A stretch of DNA of 64,000 nucleotides from Leptospira wolbachii serovar Codice str. CDC (GCF_000332515.2 NZ_AOGZ02000014.1:1194001-1258000); one strand, 5' to 3'; shown: positions 18,093-27,869, counted from the first letter of the stretch. Program-made: numbers and translations. Notes: generated by a model from the letters alone, not told the origin.

Positions 18093-20908
18093 GTGGAAGA
18101 CTACTGATCATTGATGGCCATGCCTTGGCTTTCCGAGCTTATTTTGCTTTTGCCGCTTCCAACCTAACCAACTCCAAAACCGGGCTTCCCAGTGGCGCCA
18201 TCTTTGGATTTTGGAGGATGTTATTCAAACTCCTGCAAGATGAAAAAGTCTCTCATATCGCATTCACATTCGATCCTGGTACAAGACTCGAAAGAAATGA
18301 TCTATACGAGGATTACAAAGCCCATAGAAAACCAATGCCCGAGGATCTAAAACCCCAGATCCACAAAATCTACGAAATGTTAAAGGCTTTAGAATTCCCT
18401 ATGTACAAATTGGATGGAATTGAAGCCGATGATATCATTGGATCCTTATGTAAAAAATTTGCAAAAGATTTTGAAGAGATCGTCATCCTTTCCAGTGATA
18501 AAGACTTATACCAAGTTCTCGACAAAAACATACACATGTTACGTGGGAAACGTGGTGTATCCGAATTTGAAAAAATTGACCCAGAGTGGGTAGAAAAAAA
18601 TATTGGAATCACCAAAGAACAAGTCACTGATTATATGGCGCTTCTCGGTGATGCTTCCGACAACATTCCCGGTGTCAAAGGTGTGGGAGAAAAAGGTGCG
18701 GCCAAACTCATCCAAGAATTTGGAAACCTAGAAACCATTTATAAAAAACTAGACCAAGTCAAAAACAAATCCCTAATCGATAAGTTAGCTGCAGACAAAG
18801 AAAATGCGTTTTTATCTAGAAAACTCGCCACCATTGTCACAAACCTCAAACTAGATATTAAAAAATCTGATTTAAAAGTACCCAACTATCATGAACCGGC
18901 AAAGGTGCAATACTTCAAAGACGAAGGATACAATGTCCTCCACCGCGACCTTGCCAAACAAGCAGGAATCCCTATCACAAGCGATGGGGATAGTAAAGAA
19001 GTAACCTCCGAACCAACATCAGGTAAAAAGGGAAAAAAATCTACAGAAGATACAACGGCTTCGGAAACCGAAGCCAAACCAAACAAAGGCTCTGCGGTAG
19101 CTAAAAAAAGTTACAAACGGATCCAAACTTTAGAGGATCTTAAAAAAATAGTCACAAAACTAGATCCTAAAAAACCCATCTCTGTGGATTCAGAAACTAC
19201 GTCCGCAGACCCAATGTTAGCTGAGTTGTTAGGAGTTTCCTTTTCTCAGGAACCTGGTATTGGTTATTATATTGCCTTCTCACACCCTGAGTCCATCTAC
19301 AGCCACCTTCTTCCTTCCCCAGAAGAGGGACTTGCCGTTCTAAAACCGATGTTAACCGATCCTATGTGGAAAAAAATTGGACAGAACATTAAATATGATT
19401 TGTTAGTATTTCGCAATTATGGCGTAGAACTTGCCGGCATTTATTTTGATACCATGCTCGCCTCTTATCTTTTGAATCCAGGAGAACGCCGCCATAATAT
19501 GGACGATATGGCCGTCGATTATTTGGATTACAAAACTATCACTTACGAAGAGTTAGTTGGTACAGGAAAGAAAAAACAAAACTTATACGACATTGATCCC
19601 GAAAAAGTTTCAGAATATGCCTGCGAAGATGCAGACATTACCTTACAACTTCATAATGTCCTTTCTCCCAAAATGGAGGAAGGAATTCATAAAAAACTTT
19701 TTTTTGAGATTGAAATGCCAGTGTTACTCACACTCGCAGATATGGAATTTGAGGGAATCGCTGTCGAACCTGGGTATTTCGAATCGCTTTCCAAAATCTT
19801 TGAGGCAAAAATCAAAGAACAGGAAAAAAATATTCATTTTTTTGCGGGAAGACCATTTAACATCAACTCAACGAAAGAACTACAAACTGTTTTATTCGAA
19901 GACTTGAGACTCCCCTCTGACAAAAAAACAAAAACGGGATACTCCACAGACCATTCTGTTTTGGAATCTCTCCAAGGTACACACCCCATCATTGATCATT
20001 TGTTAGAGATCAGAAAGTTTTCCAAACTCAAATCCACTTATACGGACACTTTACCTACACTCATCAATCCGAAAACGGGTCGTATCCATACAAGTTACAA
20101 CCAAACCATTGCAGCTACAGGACGACTCTCTTCCACGAACCCCAACTTACAAAACATCCCCATCAAAGATGAAGAAGGAAGGTTACTTAGAAAAGGATTC
20201 ATTGCCAAAAAAGGATTTGAGATCCTTTCTTTGGACTATAGCCAAATTGAACTCCGAATTATGGCCCACTTTGCCAATGACTCGCAGATGATGGACGCTT
20301 ACAAATCGGGCGCTGATATCCACAAACGAACAGCAGCCGGCCTTTTTGGAATCCCTGAAGACCAGGTAACACCTGATATGCGAAATAAAGCCAAGGTGGT
20401 TAACTTTTCCGTGATTTATGGGGTCACTTCCTTTGGACTTTCCAATAACCTAAGGATTAGTCGTAAAGAAGCAAAAGAATTCATCGAAAAGTATTTTGCT
20501 ACTTACACAGGTGTGGGAACCTACATGGAAGAAATCGTTGAGTTCTGCAAAGAACACGGGTATGTAGAAACGTTACTCGGTCGTAGGCGGTACCTTCCCG
20601 ATATCCATTCCAAACATAAAATGGCCAGTGAAGCCGCAAAACGTGTGGCAATCAACTCTCCCATCCAAGGAACTTCTGCGGATATGATCAAACTTGCAAT
20701 GATTCAAATCCAAAAAAAAATCAAAAAAGAATCATTCCGTTCGAAACTCATCCTTCAAGTCCATGATGAACTTGTTTTTGAAGTAGATCCTAAAGAAAAA
20801 AAAGAATTCTACCAAATGGCCAAAGAAGAAATGGAATCTGCAATGAAATTAAAAGTTCCCATTGTCGCCCAAGGGAAGTTTGGCGGTAACTGGGATGAAG
20901 CGCATTAG
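18089..20908 (+). CDS. polA: DNA polymerase I
   Basis: A 939-residue PolA with three domains. The N-terminal 5'-3' exonuclease starts LLIIDGHALAFRAYFAF. A Lys/Ser/Thr-rich linker (about 300-345) leads to a proofreading domain that keeps all motifs: Asp367 and Glu369 in VDSETTS, GQNIKYD, and YACEDAD. The polymerase has motif A LSLDYSQIELRI, motif B RNKAKVVNFSVIYG and motif C LQVHDELVFE. It fills gaps and removes RNA primers. The linker is longer than in E. coli PolA. The gene overlaps both neighbours, so it is translated as part of a mixed operon. Confidence 0.97.
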   Translation: MSGRLLIIDGHALAFRAYFAFAASNLTNSKTGLPSGAIFGFWRMLFKLLQDEKVSHIAFTFDPGTRLERNDLYEDYKAHRKPMPEDLKPQIHKIYEMLKALEFPMYKLDGIEADDIIGSLCKKFAKDFEEIVILSSDKDLYQVLDKNIHMLRGKRGVSEFEKIDPEWVEKNIGITKEQVTDYMALLGDASDNIPGVKGVGEKGAAKLIQEFGNLETIYKKLDQVKNKSLIDKLAADKENAFLSRKLATIVTNLKLDIKKSDLKVPNYHEPAKVQYFKDEGYNVLHRDLAKQAGIPITSDGDSKEVTSEPTSGKKGKKSTEDTTASETEAKPNKGSAVAKKSYKRIQTLEDLKKIVTKLDPKKPISVDSETTSADPMLAELLGVSFSQEPGIGYYIAFSHPESIYSHLLPSPEEGLAVLKPMLTDPMWKKIGQNIKYDLLVFRNYGVELAGIYFDTMLASYLLNPGERRHNMDDMAVDYLDYKTITYEELVGTGKKKQNLYDIDPEKVSEYACEDADITLQLHNVLSPKMEEGIHKKLFFEIEMPVLLTLADMEFEGIAVEPGYFESLSKIFEAKIKEQEKNIHFFAGRPFNINSTKELQTVLFEDLRLPSDKKTKTGYSTDHSVLESLQGTHPIIDHLLEIRKFSKLKSTYTDTLPTLINPKTGRIHTSYNQTIAATGRLSSTNPNLQNIPIKDEEGRLLRKGFIAKKGFEILSLDYSQIELRIMAHFANDSQMMDAYKSGADIHKRTAAGLFGIPEDQVTPDMRNKAKVVNFSVIYGVTSFGLSNNLRISRKEAKEFIEKYFATYTGVGTYMEEIVEFCKEHGYVETLLGRRRYLPDIHSKHKMASEAAKRVAINSPIQGTSADMIKLAMIQIQKKIKKESFRSKLILQVHDELVFEVDPKEKKEFYQMAKEEMESAMKLKVPIVAQGKFGGNWDEAH

Positions 20909-22601
20909 GCCTTTTGCCTTACTTCTATTTTTTTTCACATTCTATCTTTGGAATACAAAAGTCCTATTCGAATCGGACAACCTCTATGGCCGTTTCGATT
21001 GGGATATGTATAGTTTTCATGTTGAATTTTTAAGAAAGTCTTTCTTGGAATTTGGAACTATCTTCCCATTATGGAATCCCTATTATGGAGCCGGATTTCC
21101 TGTTTGGGAAAACCCAACTAGTAAAGTTGGAAGTTTCACCCACTTACTTGTTCTTTTTTTTCCTACACTCACCGCACTCAAAATTAGTTTTCTATTTTAC
21201 TTTATCTTTTCAGGATTTCTCAATTTCCATTCCTTTCGTCTTTATACAAAATCAAATGTTTTGGTTTCGTTCCTATTTGTTTTGGTATTTCAATTTTCGG
21301 GATTTGTATTTCAAAAATTCTATGCCGGTCACCTAAACCAAATCCCAGGTCTTTTTTTGCCCGCACTTGTATTTTACATTCTTAGTTTTACAAAAAAACA
21401 GAATTGGGTGGTTGCGATTTCAATTGTTGCCATCACCTATATTTTGTTATCTGAAGGAAGTATTTACCCTCTTTCGCAAACAACATTCCTTATTTTCTTT
21501 TTAGTGATCCGCGAATTCTATCTTTCTGATAAACCCAGAGAGGTTACCTACCGATTGGCAAAACTCTCAATCCTTGTATTAGGCATTCTGGCCCTCAAAT
21601 GGATTCCTACTTTTTTATTTGTTCATTCGGTAGGTAGGTATTTTGCTCCGGACAATTACACTTTGGATTGGAAAGACTACTATCCTATTTTTTTTGGCTC
21701 TTCCCAACATCCATTCCTTGCCCAATCTCTTTCCCAAATGCAATACCGGCATTGGGAGTACGGAAACTACCTAGGCCAGTTACCATTATTTCTTTCACCC
21801 TTGGTATTCTTTACAAAAAGAAAAATGGTTTCCGTTTTATTCCTTCTAACACTCGTTTTATGGCTTATGGCAGGAAATACTTCCCCCTATTCACCCGCTA
21901 CCATCCTAGAACACTTACCCATCTATTCCTGGGAGCGTGTGTATCCCAGATGGAGTCTTAGTGTTGTATTTTTATATGCTTGGTGTTTGGCCGTAGGGTT
22001 TCAAAATCTTTGGAACTTGGTTCCGAAAAAATTCCATATAGGACTCGGTCTTCTGACTATACTATGTTTACTGCTTCATACGCAAGACACAAGAAAAATG
22101 AACACCAAGTTTCTTTCGGAAATTTTTGTTCTTCCTTTGCCCGAGGTTTCCATACAAAATCAGAATCATTATCCAATCACCGTTCCGTCCGTTCCCAATT
22201 ATGGTTCTGATTCCCAAATGTTGCCTGCCCTTCTTTCCAATCTAGCAACCAACGATATTTATGAAAATATAACCTTCTATTTCACAAACCAAACGATAAA
22301 GGACAAAGATTACAAAGGTGAATTCTATCTCTTACCCACCAAACAAAAGTTTGATCCAAAAACTTGGAAACCAGACTACTATGAATTTGATTTTTTAAAA
22401 AAAGGAGAGACTTTGGTTTTTAACCAAAAGTTTCACCAAGCCTTTACAACTTCCGTTCCAGACTTGGAGCCGTGTTCGTTTAATGGATATTTGGCAGTAT
22501 CTGCCAACAAAGAGATAAGATATCTTAAAATAAAATATTCACTTTTAAAAACTCTAACTCCCATTTCAAAATTTCAAAATTCCTGCAAAGAAAGCGGATA
22601 A
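20895..22601 (+). CDS. Multi-spanning membrane protein, GT-C/YfhO-like
   Basis: A 568-residue protein with about ten hydrophobic spans and a soluble C-terminal region of about 160 residues. After the first span come FDWDMYSFHVEFLRKSF and FPLWNPYYGAGFPVWENP, the acidic-plus-WNPY loop typical of GT-C fold and YfhO-type proteins that use lipid-linked sugars. ATG at 20895 lies inside the end of polA (14-nt overlap), with GGCGG upstream. Likely partner of the GT4 gene two places upstream in envelope glycan synthesis; this is inference from fold and location. Confidence 0.7.
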   Translation: MKRIRPFALLLFFFTFYLWNTKVLFESDNLYGRFDWDMYSFHVEFLRKSFLEFGTIFPLWNPYYGAGFPVWENPTSKVGSFTHLLVLFFPTLTALKISFLFYFIFSGFLNFHSFRLYTKSNVLVSFLFVLVFQFSGFVFQKFYAGHLNQIPGLFLPALVFYILSFTKKQNWVVAISIVAITYILLSEGSIYPLSQTTFLIFFLVIREFYLSDKPREVTYRLAKLSILVLGILALKWIPTFLFVHSVGRYFAPDNYTLDWKDYYPIFFGSSQHPFLAQSLSQMQYRHWEYGNYLGQLPLFLSPLVFFTKRKMVSVLFLLTLVLWLMAGNTSPYSPATILEHLPIYSWERVYPRWSLSVVFLYAWCLAVGFQNLWNLVPKKFHIGLGLLTILCLLLHTQDTRKMNTKFLSEIFVLPLPEVSIQNQNHYPITVPSVPNYGSDSQMLPALLSNLATNDIYENITFYFTNQTIKDKDYKGEFYLLPTKQKFDPKTWKPDYYEFDFLKKGETLVFNQKFHQAFTTSVPDLEPCSFNGYLAVSANKEIRYLKIKYSLLKTLTPISKFQNSCKESG

Positions 22602-22741
22602 ACCAAACTCAAATAGCAGAACCAGAAAACCATAGTAGAATTCCCAATTACTAACAAACCGAAAAAGAATTTTTATTTCAGTCAATGATTGGAAATAAAT
22701 TGCATTTGACTTGATTAAAAAAAGTTAAACACTTTTACGCC

Positions 22742-23389
22742 ATGTGTAACTTACTTTCCTGGAGATTGATATTAGAAGAGGAAAAAAAAGCAGATTGGTT
22801 TCATCGGTTACCTAAAGAAGCTATTAATCATTTTCTAGAATCTACTTCCCCGCTTTATGAAATCAAACATCCCAAAAGCCAGATCCAATCATTTCAATTA
22901 TCAGGTGAATCAATTATTAGTACCAGTAGCGTATGGGGTATAAAACCATCGTGGTGTCCCGATTATTTAACAAACACAAAATCTGAAAAATTAGTCTCCT
23001 CGCCTTTCTGGAATCAATTTATAAACAATCGAATCCTTATCCCCGTTCATTCATTTTTTGAATGGCAAACACAAAATACAGGTAAAAAACATAAATTCGA
23101 AATTACATTCAAATCTCCATATACTTACTTCGCTGGGTTATGGGGAGAAGAAAGGGGAATGCGTTGGATCACAATTCTCACTGGTGAAGCAAATGATAAA
23201 ATGAAGACCATCCATAATAGTGGTGAGAACAAACATCGTCAGCCAATTACCATGCCTATACAAAATCAAAACCATTGGATGGACCCAACCGTAAAAAACC
23301 CTAAAGATGTTACAGACCTTTTATACCATTTCACAAATGACGAAACGACAGAATTTGACCTAAATAAAGAGACTACTTTGTTTGACTAA
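22742..23389 (+). CDS. SRAP/HMCES family protein (abasic-site DNA crosslinker)
   Basis: A 215-residue SOS-response-associated peptidase family protein (YedK/HMCES). The catalytic Cys2 follows the initiator Met (MCNLLSW), which must be removed. Other expected residues are Asn78 in TNTKSEKL, Glu107 in HSFFEWQ and His158 in MKTIHNSGENKHR. WGIKPSW and YFAGLWGEE are family landmarks. The family forms a thiazolidine crosslink with abasic sites in single-stranded DNA. The 140 bp upstream is AT-rich; I found no clear LexA operator, so damage control of the gene is unproven. Stands alone as a transcription unit. Confidence 0.85.
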   Translation: MCNLLSWRLILEEEKKADWFHRLPKEAINHFLESTSPLYEIKHPKSQIQSFQLSGESIISTSSVWGIKPSWCPDYLTNTKSEKLVSSPFWNQFINNRILIPVHSFFEWQTQNTGKKHKFEITFKSPYTYFAGLWGEERGMRWITILTGEANDKMKTIHNSGENKHRQPITMPIQNQNHWMDPTVKNPKDVTDLLYHFTNDETTEFDLNKETTLFD

Positions 23390-23427
23390 ATACTAGTTAC
23401 TATGATAATTCAGTACATCATAATCCT

Positions 23428-23505
23428 TGTCACGGATTTGTAATGTGACACCAATAGACAAAGCAAACTGATTTTCACCTTATTGTCACATTGTCGTAAC
23501 CGACA
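23428..23505. promoter_or_regulatory. Two inverted repeats upstream of the OlsB-like gene
   Basis: TGTCAC (23428-23433) and GTGACA (23445-23450) form a perfect inverted repeat with an 11-nt spacer. TGTCAC recurs at 23484-23489, followed at once by TGTCG (23492-23496), TAAC and CGACA (23501-23505). The spacing and repetition look like operator sites for a dimeric regulator. The downstream ATG is at 23549 with AGAGGA at 23534-23539. A TATAGA at 23522 may be a -10 element, but no good -35 is placed for it. Confidence 0.45.
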
Positions 23506-23548
23506 CAATTTACCTTCTTTGTATAGATAAACAAGAGGATAGAATCCA

Positions 23549-24325
23549 ATGAAACCAAATACAATGAACAAAACAGAACGAATCTTAGAAGTTCGTTTAG
23601 CTGAAAACCAATTGGAAATTGAAAGAGCACTGGCACTACGTTATGAAGTGTTTAACTTAGAAATGGGAGAAGGTCTGCCACAATCTTCTGCTACTCGTAA
23701 AGACCGTGATGAGTACGATTTGTACTGCCACCACTTAATTGTTATCGATAAATCTACAGATGACAAAAAAATTGTAGGAACCTACCGCATCTTAACTCGC
23801 CAAAATGCTAAAAACGGAATAGGTTTCTACAGTGAAAATGAATTTGATATCACTTCTATTTATAACCTACCGGATGAAATTGCAGAAGTAGGACGCTCTT
23901 GTGTCCACCCTGACTACCGTGACGGATCGGTCATATCACTCCTTTGGCAAGGTCTTGCTGAATTTATGAACAAACATAATGTTCGTTATTTGATGGGTTG
24001 CGGATCCATTCACTCAACTGATGCAGGAGTTGCTTCTCAATCGTATGGATTTTTGAAAGCGAAAGATGCGATTGCCCCAGAGGAATTTCGTGTATATCCA
24101 AACCCTGACTATGTCCTCCCTGGTTTTGATGCTAATTTCCATGTAGAAGATCCCAAAACAATCTCCAAAAATATCCCTCCACTTTTGAAAGGATACCTCC
24201 GAGTGGGTGCTAAAATCTGTGGAATTCCTGCACTGGATTCTGTTTTTGGTACTACAGATGTGTTTATTCTTTTCGACCGCAAGGAAATCACCGAGAGATA
24301 TGCGAAACACTATATGAATGCATGA
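23549..24325 (+). CDS. OlsB-like GNAT acyltransferase
   Basis: A 258-residue member of the hemolysin-related GNAT family (Acetyltransf_5), which includes ornithine N-acyltransferase OlsB and N-acyl amino acid synthases. Diagnostic stretches are [44 protein letters not shown] (19 residues around the acyl-carrier binding loop) and [11 protein letters not shown]. These enzymes move a 3-hydroxyacyl group from ACP to an amine, often the first step to ornithine lipids; no olsA-like partner is adjacent. The gene overlaps the PiT-like transporter gene by 4 nt and has candidate operators upstream. Confidence 0.78.
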   Translation: MKPNTMNKTERILEVRLAENQLEIERALALRYEVFNLEMGEGLPQSSATRKDRDEYDLYCHHLIVIDKSTDDKKIVGTYRILTRQNAKNGIGFYSENEFDITSIYNLPDEIAEVGRSCVHPDYRDGSVISLLWQGLAEFMNKHNVRYLMGCGSIHSTDAGVASQSYGFLKAKDAIAPEEFRVYPNPDYVLPGFDANFHVEDPKTISKNIPPLLKGYLRVGAKICGIPALDSVFGTTDVFILFDRKEITERYAKHYMNA

Positions 24326-25452
24326 GCCCTAACCAGGAAATAGATTACCAGCACCCAACAAAAAAAGACCAAGTTCGATTCTTTGTTTTTACCCTTTTTT
24401 TGGTTCTTACGATCTGTGCCGGTTATTTCCTGGGGTTTCCTCGGTATTATCTAGGATGGTTTTCCTTTGCGATTGCATCGTTCTCTGTGGCCGGAAACGA
24501 TGCAGTCCAAACCATCGGAACCTTTATCGAGAGTAAAAAATCGGTTCATTGGCTCCAAAAGATTCTCGTTTTCGGTGGCCTTTTATTTTTAGTCCATTTA
24601 TTTGCTTGGTTTTTGCATGGCGGTGAAATCCACTTCCATAGACTAGATTCCATTCCCGAAACTAAAGACTTCAACCTACTCCAACTACTTGCTCCCGTAT
24701 TACTTGTAGTCATTACAAGACTAAGAGCTCCTGTTTCTACGACCTTTCTCGTCTTAGGATTGTTTGGTGGCAAAAGCATCGACCAAATGTTAACCAAATC
24801 CTTCTTTGGGTATGGCCTAGCGTTTCTTGTGGCCATTGTGGTTTGGGCGATACTTGTGAAAGTGGACCCACACGAATACCATGAAGTCCACACTCCAGAC
24901 CCAGTAACGGAGAGACGTTGGTCTCAGTTGCAATGGCTTTCCACTATGTATTTATGGGTGGCTTGGTTACTCCAAGACACAGCCAATATCGCAGTCTTTT
25001 TACCCCGTCAATTGGGACTGATTGAATTTTTGACTGCTGTATTCATTCTCATCGTAGCCCTTCTTATCATCATCCGCACAAATGGGGGCACCATCCAAAG
25101 AGTGGTCTCTGAGAAGTCGGACATCCAATGGGCCAAAGCTGCGACCATTGTAGATTTGGTGTATGGAAGTTTATTATTTTTTTTCCAGTACATAAGCAAT
25201 GTCCCCATGTCCACCACCTGGGCCTTCCTCGGCCTTCTTGCCGGTAGGGAGATCATTTTGAACGTCATTACCTACAAGGACCTCCCTTACCTCGATACCT
25301 TCCGAAAAGTAGGAAAGGACGTGGTTCTGGCCACCATTGGAATTCTGGTTTCGATTCTTGTTTTTTTTCTCTCCTACTTTCTCTATCCAGAACAAAGGGC
25401 AAACACCCCACTCGAATTTTGGAATTCTCCCACCCAGGAAGATTCCCTATAA
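24322..25452 (+). CDS. PiT-like (inorganic phosphate transporter family) membrane protein
   Basis: A 376-residue protein with about ten membrane spans in two related halves. The first half has [16 protein letters not shown] and [15 protein letters not shown]; the second has [15 protein letters not shown] and [17 protein letters not shown]. The ND..QT/D.AN element followed by P.STT is the PiT family arrangement, though the canonical GANDVANA signature is altered in both halves, so the substrate may not be phosphate. Overlaps the acyltransferase gene, which suggests a membrane lipid or phosphate-limitation connection. Assignment to PiT is by motif layout only. Confidence 0.65.
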   Translation: MSPNQEIDYQHPTKKDQVRFFVFTLFLVLTICAGYFLGFPRYYLGWFSFAIASFSVAGNDAVQTIGTFIESKKSVHWLQKILVFGGLLFLVHLFAWFLHGGEIHFHRLDSIPETKDFNLLQLLAPVLLVVITRLRAPVSTTFLVLGLFGGKSIDQMLTKSFFGYGLAFLVAIVVWAILVKVDPHEYHEVHTPDPVTERRWSQLQWLSTMYLWVAWLLQDTANIAVFLPRQLGLIEFLTAVFILIVALLIIIRTNGGTIQRVVSEKSDIQWAKAATIVDLVYGSLLFFFQYISNVPMSTTWAFLGLLAGREIILNVITYKDLPYLDTFRKVGKDVVLATIGILVSILVFFLSYFLYPEQRANTPLEFWNSPTQEDSL

Positions 25453-25458
25453 TTTTCT

Positions 25459-25514
25459 TTGACAGGTCTGGCAATTGTCAGGGTAGTGTCATATATGAGA
25501 TTGATTCTCATATA
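25459..25514 (+). promoter_or_regulatory. hemO promoter with Fur-box-like palindrome
   Basis: TATATGAGA (25492-25500), TTGAT, TCTCATATA (25506-25514) is a perfect 9-bp inverted repeat; its core TGAGATTGATTCTCA fits the 7-1-7 Fur box with one mismatch. A TTGACA at 25459-25464 can be a -35 element, with TAGTGT at 25484 as a weak -10, which would place the palindrome over the transcription start. GAGGAG at 25522-25527 is the ribosome binding site for the ATG at 25533. Iron-dependent repression is inferred. Confidence 0.75.
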
Positions 25515-25532
25515 AAGAAACGAGGAGCCATT

Positions 25533-26213
25533 ATGTCCATAGCAATGATGTTACGAGAAGGAACTGCTGAAAAACACCAGGAAACCGAAAAGGTCCCTTA
25601 TCTTCGGGCGATTTTCAGAGGGGGCCTCGATGCCCAAACCTATACTTACCAATTAGAAAGCCTACTTGCAGTTTACACTGTAATGGAAGAACTTTACCGC
25701 CAAAACAAAGACAACCCGATCCTTTCCAAACTTTATTTTCCGACTTTGTTTCGTGAGGAAGCTCTGAAAGAAGATATCACTAGTTTTCAAAAGAAATTTA
25801 ATACAAAACTCCGTGGTGTCATATCTAAAGCTACACAGTCGTATATTGACCATATCAAAAAAATCGCAGAAACCAAACCGGAACTTCTAGTAGCACAGGC
25901 TTACGTCCGTTACTTGGGAGATCTTTCCGGTGGACAATCCATCAAAAAAGTAGTAGCAAAAACTTTCCAATTGGAAGGAAATGAAGGAACTGCATTTTAT
26001 GAATTTCCTGAAATCGAAGATCTTATGGCATTCAAAGGAATCTATCGCCAAAACTTGGATACCCTTCCTTTGAACGATTCACAAAAAGCAGAACTATTGG
26101 AAGAGGCAAAAGCCACTTTTGATTTGAACAAGTTTTTGTTCATTGAACTCGATTCCGATTTAAAAGAAAACATTGGAATGGACCGTTACCAGACTCTATT
26201 GCCAGCAGGTTAA
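25533..26213 (+). CDS. hemO: Heme oxygenase
   Basis: A 226-residue heme oxygenase that opens heme to biliverdin, CO and Fe2+, releasing iron. The proximal ligand is His15 in LREGTAEKHQETEKVPY, and the distal helix has the glycine-rich YVRYLGDLSGGQSIKKVV. An open frame extends upstream to 25419, but GAGGAG at 25522 and the start of homology fix ATG 25533. A Fur-box-like palindrome sits just upstream and an MFS gene 3 nt downstream, consistent with an iron-acquisition operon. Heme use as iron source is well known for Leptospira. Confidence 0.95.
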   Translation: MSIAMMLREGTAEKHQETEKVPYLRAIFRGGLDAQTYTYQLESLLAVYTVMEELYRQNKDNPILSKLYFPTLFREEALKEDITSFQKKFNTKLRGVISKATQSYIDHIKKIAETKPELLVAQAYVRYLGDLSGGQSIKKVVAKTFQLEGNEGTAFYEFPEIEDLMAFKGIYRQNLDTLPLNDSQKAELLEEAKATFDLNKFLFIELDSDLKENIGMDRYQTLLPAG

Positions 26214-26216
26214 TTT

Positions 26217-27470
26217 TTGGGATTCCCGTATACTTTAGTAACTTTAGTTTTTTTATCCATGTTGCCGGTGACGATGATTGTGCCGGTAGTAAAGGATGTA
26301 GTCAAGGATCGTTTACTTGGATCCAACTGGGATGTGGCTTATTTCACGAGTATTCCCATGTTAGGTTCCTTTCTCTTCGCTCCGATTGCGGGAATCATTT
26401 CCGATCGTTTTAAAAACAGAAAGTATTTCATTAGTTTTTTCTGTTTTTTGGACGCAGGACTTTTTTATTTACTCACCATTGTCACCGATATGGGTTTCTT
26501 TCTTTTTTTAAGATTCCTTGAGGGAGCAGCCCATATCTTTATCATTGGACTCCTGCTCAGTTCTGCTGCCGATCGCGAAAACGATCCAGAGAACAAACGT
26601 TACTATGGCAAAGGAATTCTTATGGGAATCACGGGGATGTTTTTATCCCTGGGTGGCGCCTTCGGAATGCCACTGGGAATTCTCGGAAGAAAAAATCCAC
26701 TCCTACCATTTTACGTCGGTTCAGGAATTCTTATCTTTGTTGGCTTAATGAGTTTACTTATGTTAAAGGACAAAGGAATTCATAGAGTAAAAGACTTTAA
26801 GTTAAGTGACCTAAAAGTTGCGATCTTCGAAAATCCATTTTTGTTTGTTCCGTTTTTATTCAACTTCATCGATCGTTTCACCGTTGGGTTTATTATTTCT
26901 TCTTTCAATATCCACTTACGCGAGACACTAGCTTTCCATCCAGGGATGCTTGGAGTGTTTTTAGGACTCGTTCTCTTTCCTATGAGTTTACTTTCCTACC
27001 CATCAGCACTTCTTTCTCGCAAAACAGGCGTTTTGCCACTTGTTCTTGTTGGATCTACTATTTATGGAATTTTCCTTGGGCTTTCAGGGACGACCAATGA
27101 GTTTTGGTATCTATTTACTTTTTTACTCATCTGTGGGGTTGGGGCCGGAGTAATGTTTGTTCCTTCCATGATGCTTGCCAGTAAAATGTCGAAACCAGGC
27201 CTTACGGCAACGACCATGTCAGCCTTTACTGGTGTGGGTTCACTTGGATTTATGTTAGGACCTGTTGTCTCTGTGCAGATGCAAATGGTCTTTGAATCAA
27301 TTTTGCCACCGGCTTATAGTTTCTCTGCCCTTTCTTTCTTTTTTGGATTTTTGGAGATTGGTCTTGTGTTTTTAACCATTCCATTTTTCAAAAAGATTTT
27401 GGGAAAAATGGGCCGAATCGATGAAGAAAGAGAAAAGATATCACTTGCCAACCCTGATCCTATCCTGTAG
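26217..27470 (+). CDS. MFS transporter in hemO operon
   Basis: A 417-residue major facilitator with 12 predicted spans. The loop between helices 2 and 3 carries APIAGIISDRFKNRKYF (the G...DR.GR/K signature), and a similar motif recurs after the middle loop as YPSALLSRKTG. TTG at 26217 starts 3 nt after the hemO stop, so it is translated with hemO and should share its Fur control. Possible cargo is heme, biliverdin or a siderophore; nothing in the sequence decides this. Confidence 0.82.
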   Translation: MGFPYTLVTLVFLSMLPVTMIVPVVKDVVKDRLLGSNWDVAYFTSIPMLGSFLFAPIAGIISDRFKNRKYFISFFCFLDAGLFYLLTIVTDMGFFLFLRFLEGAAHIFIIGLLLSSAADRENDPENKRYYGKGILMGITGMFLSLGGAFGMPLGILGRKNPLLPFYVGSGILIFVGLMSLLMLKDKGIHRVKDFKLSDLKVAIFENPFLFVPFLFNFIDRFTVGFIISSFNIHLRETLAFHPGMLGVFLGLVLFPMSLLSYPSALLSRKTGVLPLVLVGSTIYGIFLGLSGTTNEFWYLFTFLLICGVGAGVMFVPSMMLASKMSKPGLTATTMSAFTGVGSLGFMLGPVVSVQMQMVFESILPPAYSFSALSFFFGFLEIGLVFLTIPFFKKILGKMGRIDEEREKISLANPDPIL

Positions 27471-27504
27471 AATCTTTGTTTAGTCCATCTTAAGGTAAGG
27501 GTAT

Positions 27505-27867
27505 ATGATCAAAAAACTTTTGATACTCAGCACATTGACTTCGGTTCTATTCTTAGTTTCCTGTTCCTCTGGAAACAAAGTACAAGCGGGAAGCACTAAA
27601 GTCCATCCACACACAGCGCTTCGTAAATTGGAAATCGATATGATTAAAGTGGGGGACGGTTTGGTAAAAACAGAAGCTGTTCTTGGCAAATCGACTGAAA
27701 AATCAATCGATCCTAGCGGAACGGTTATGGTATGGTATTTTGCAGAAGATCGTGATGTTCCAGAACAATACTACACTTTGAAAGAAAAACCAGATGTTGT
27801 AGAAAAGTTTTTGAAACTCACATTTGATCCCAAAAACAAAATCACAGCCAAAGACTTCAAACTATAA
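27505..27867 (+). CDS. Small lipoprotein, SmpA/BamE-like
   Basis: A 120-residue lipoprotein (KKLLILSTLTSVLFLVSCSS, Cys20). The mature part, MIKVGDGLVKTEAVLGKST followed by GTVMVWYFAEDRD and LKLTFDPKNKITAKDF, has the SmpA/OmlA layout: short helix with G....V...LGKP, then three strands with a Trp-Tyr and F....I. BamE of the outer-membrane assembly complex has this fold, but BLIP-like proteins share it, so the function is open. AAGGTAAGG precedes the ATG. Ends 2 nt from the convergent gene. Confidence 0.68.
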   Translation: MIKKLLILSTLTSVLFLVSCSSGNKVQAGSTKVHPHTALRKLEIDMIKVGDGLVKTEAVLGKSTEKSIDPSGTVMVWYFAEDRDVPEQYYTLKEKPDVVEKFLKLTFDPKNKITAKDFKL

Positions 27868-27869
27868 AA

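Noticed and set aside
22602..22741. LexA operator upstream of the SRAP gene
   Set aside because: TTTG is present but the matching CAAA half-site is not at the expected spacing.
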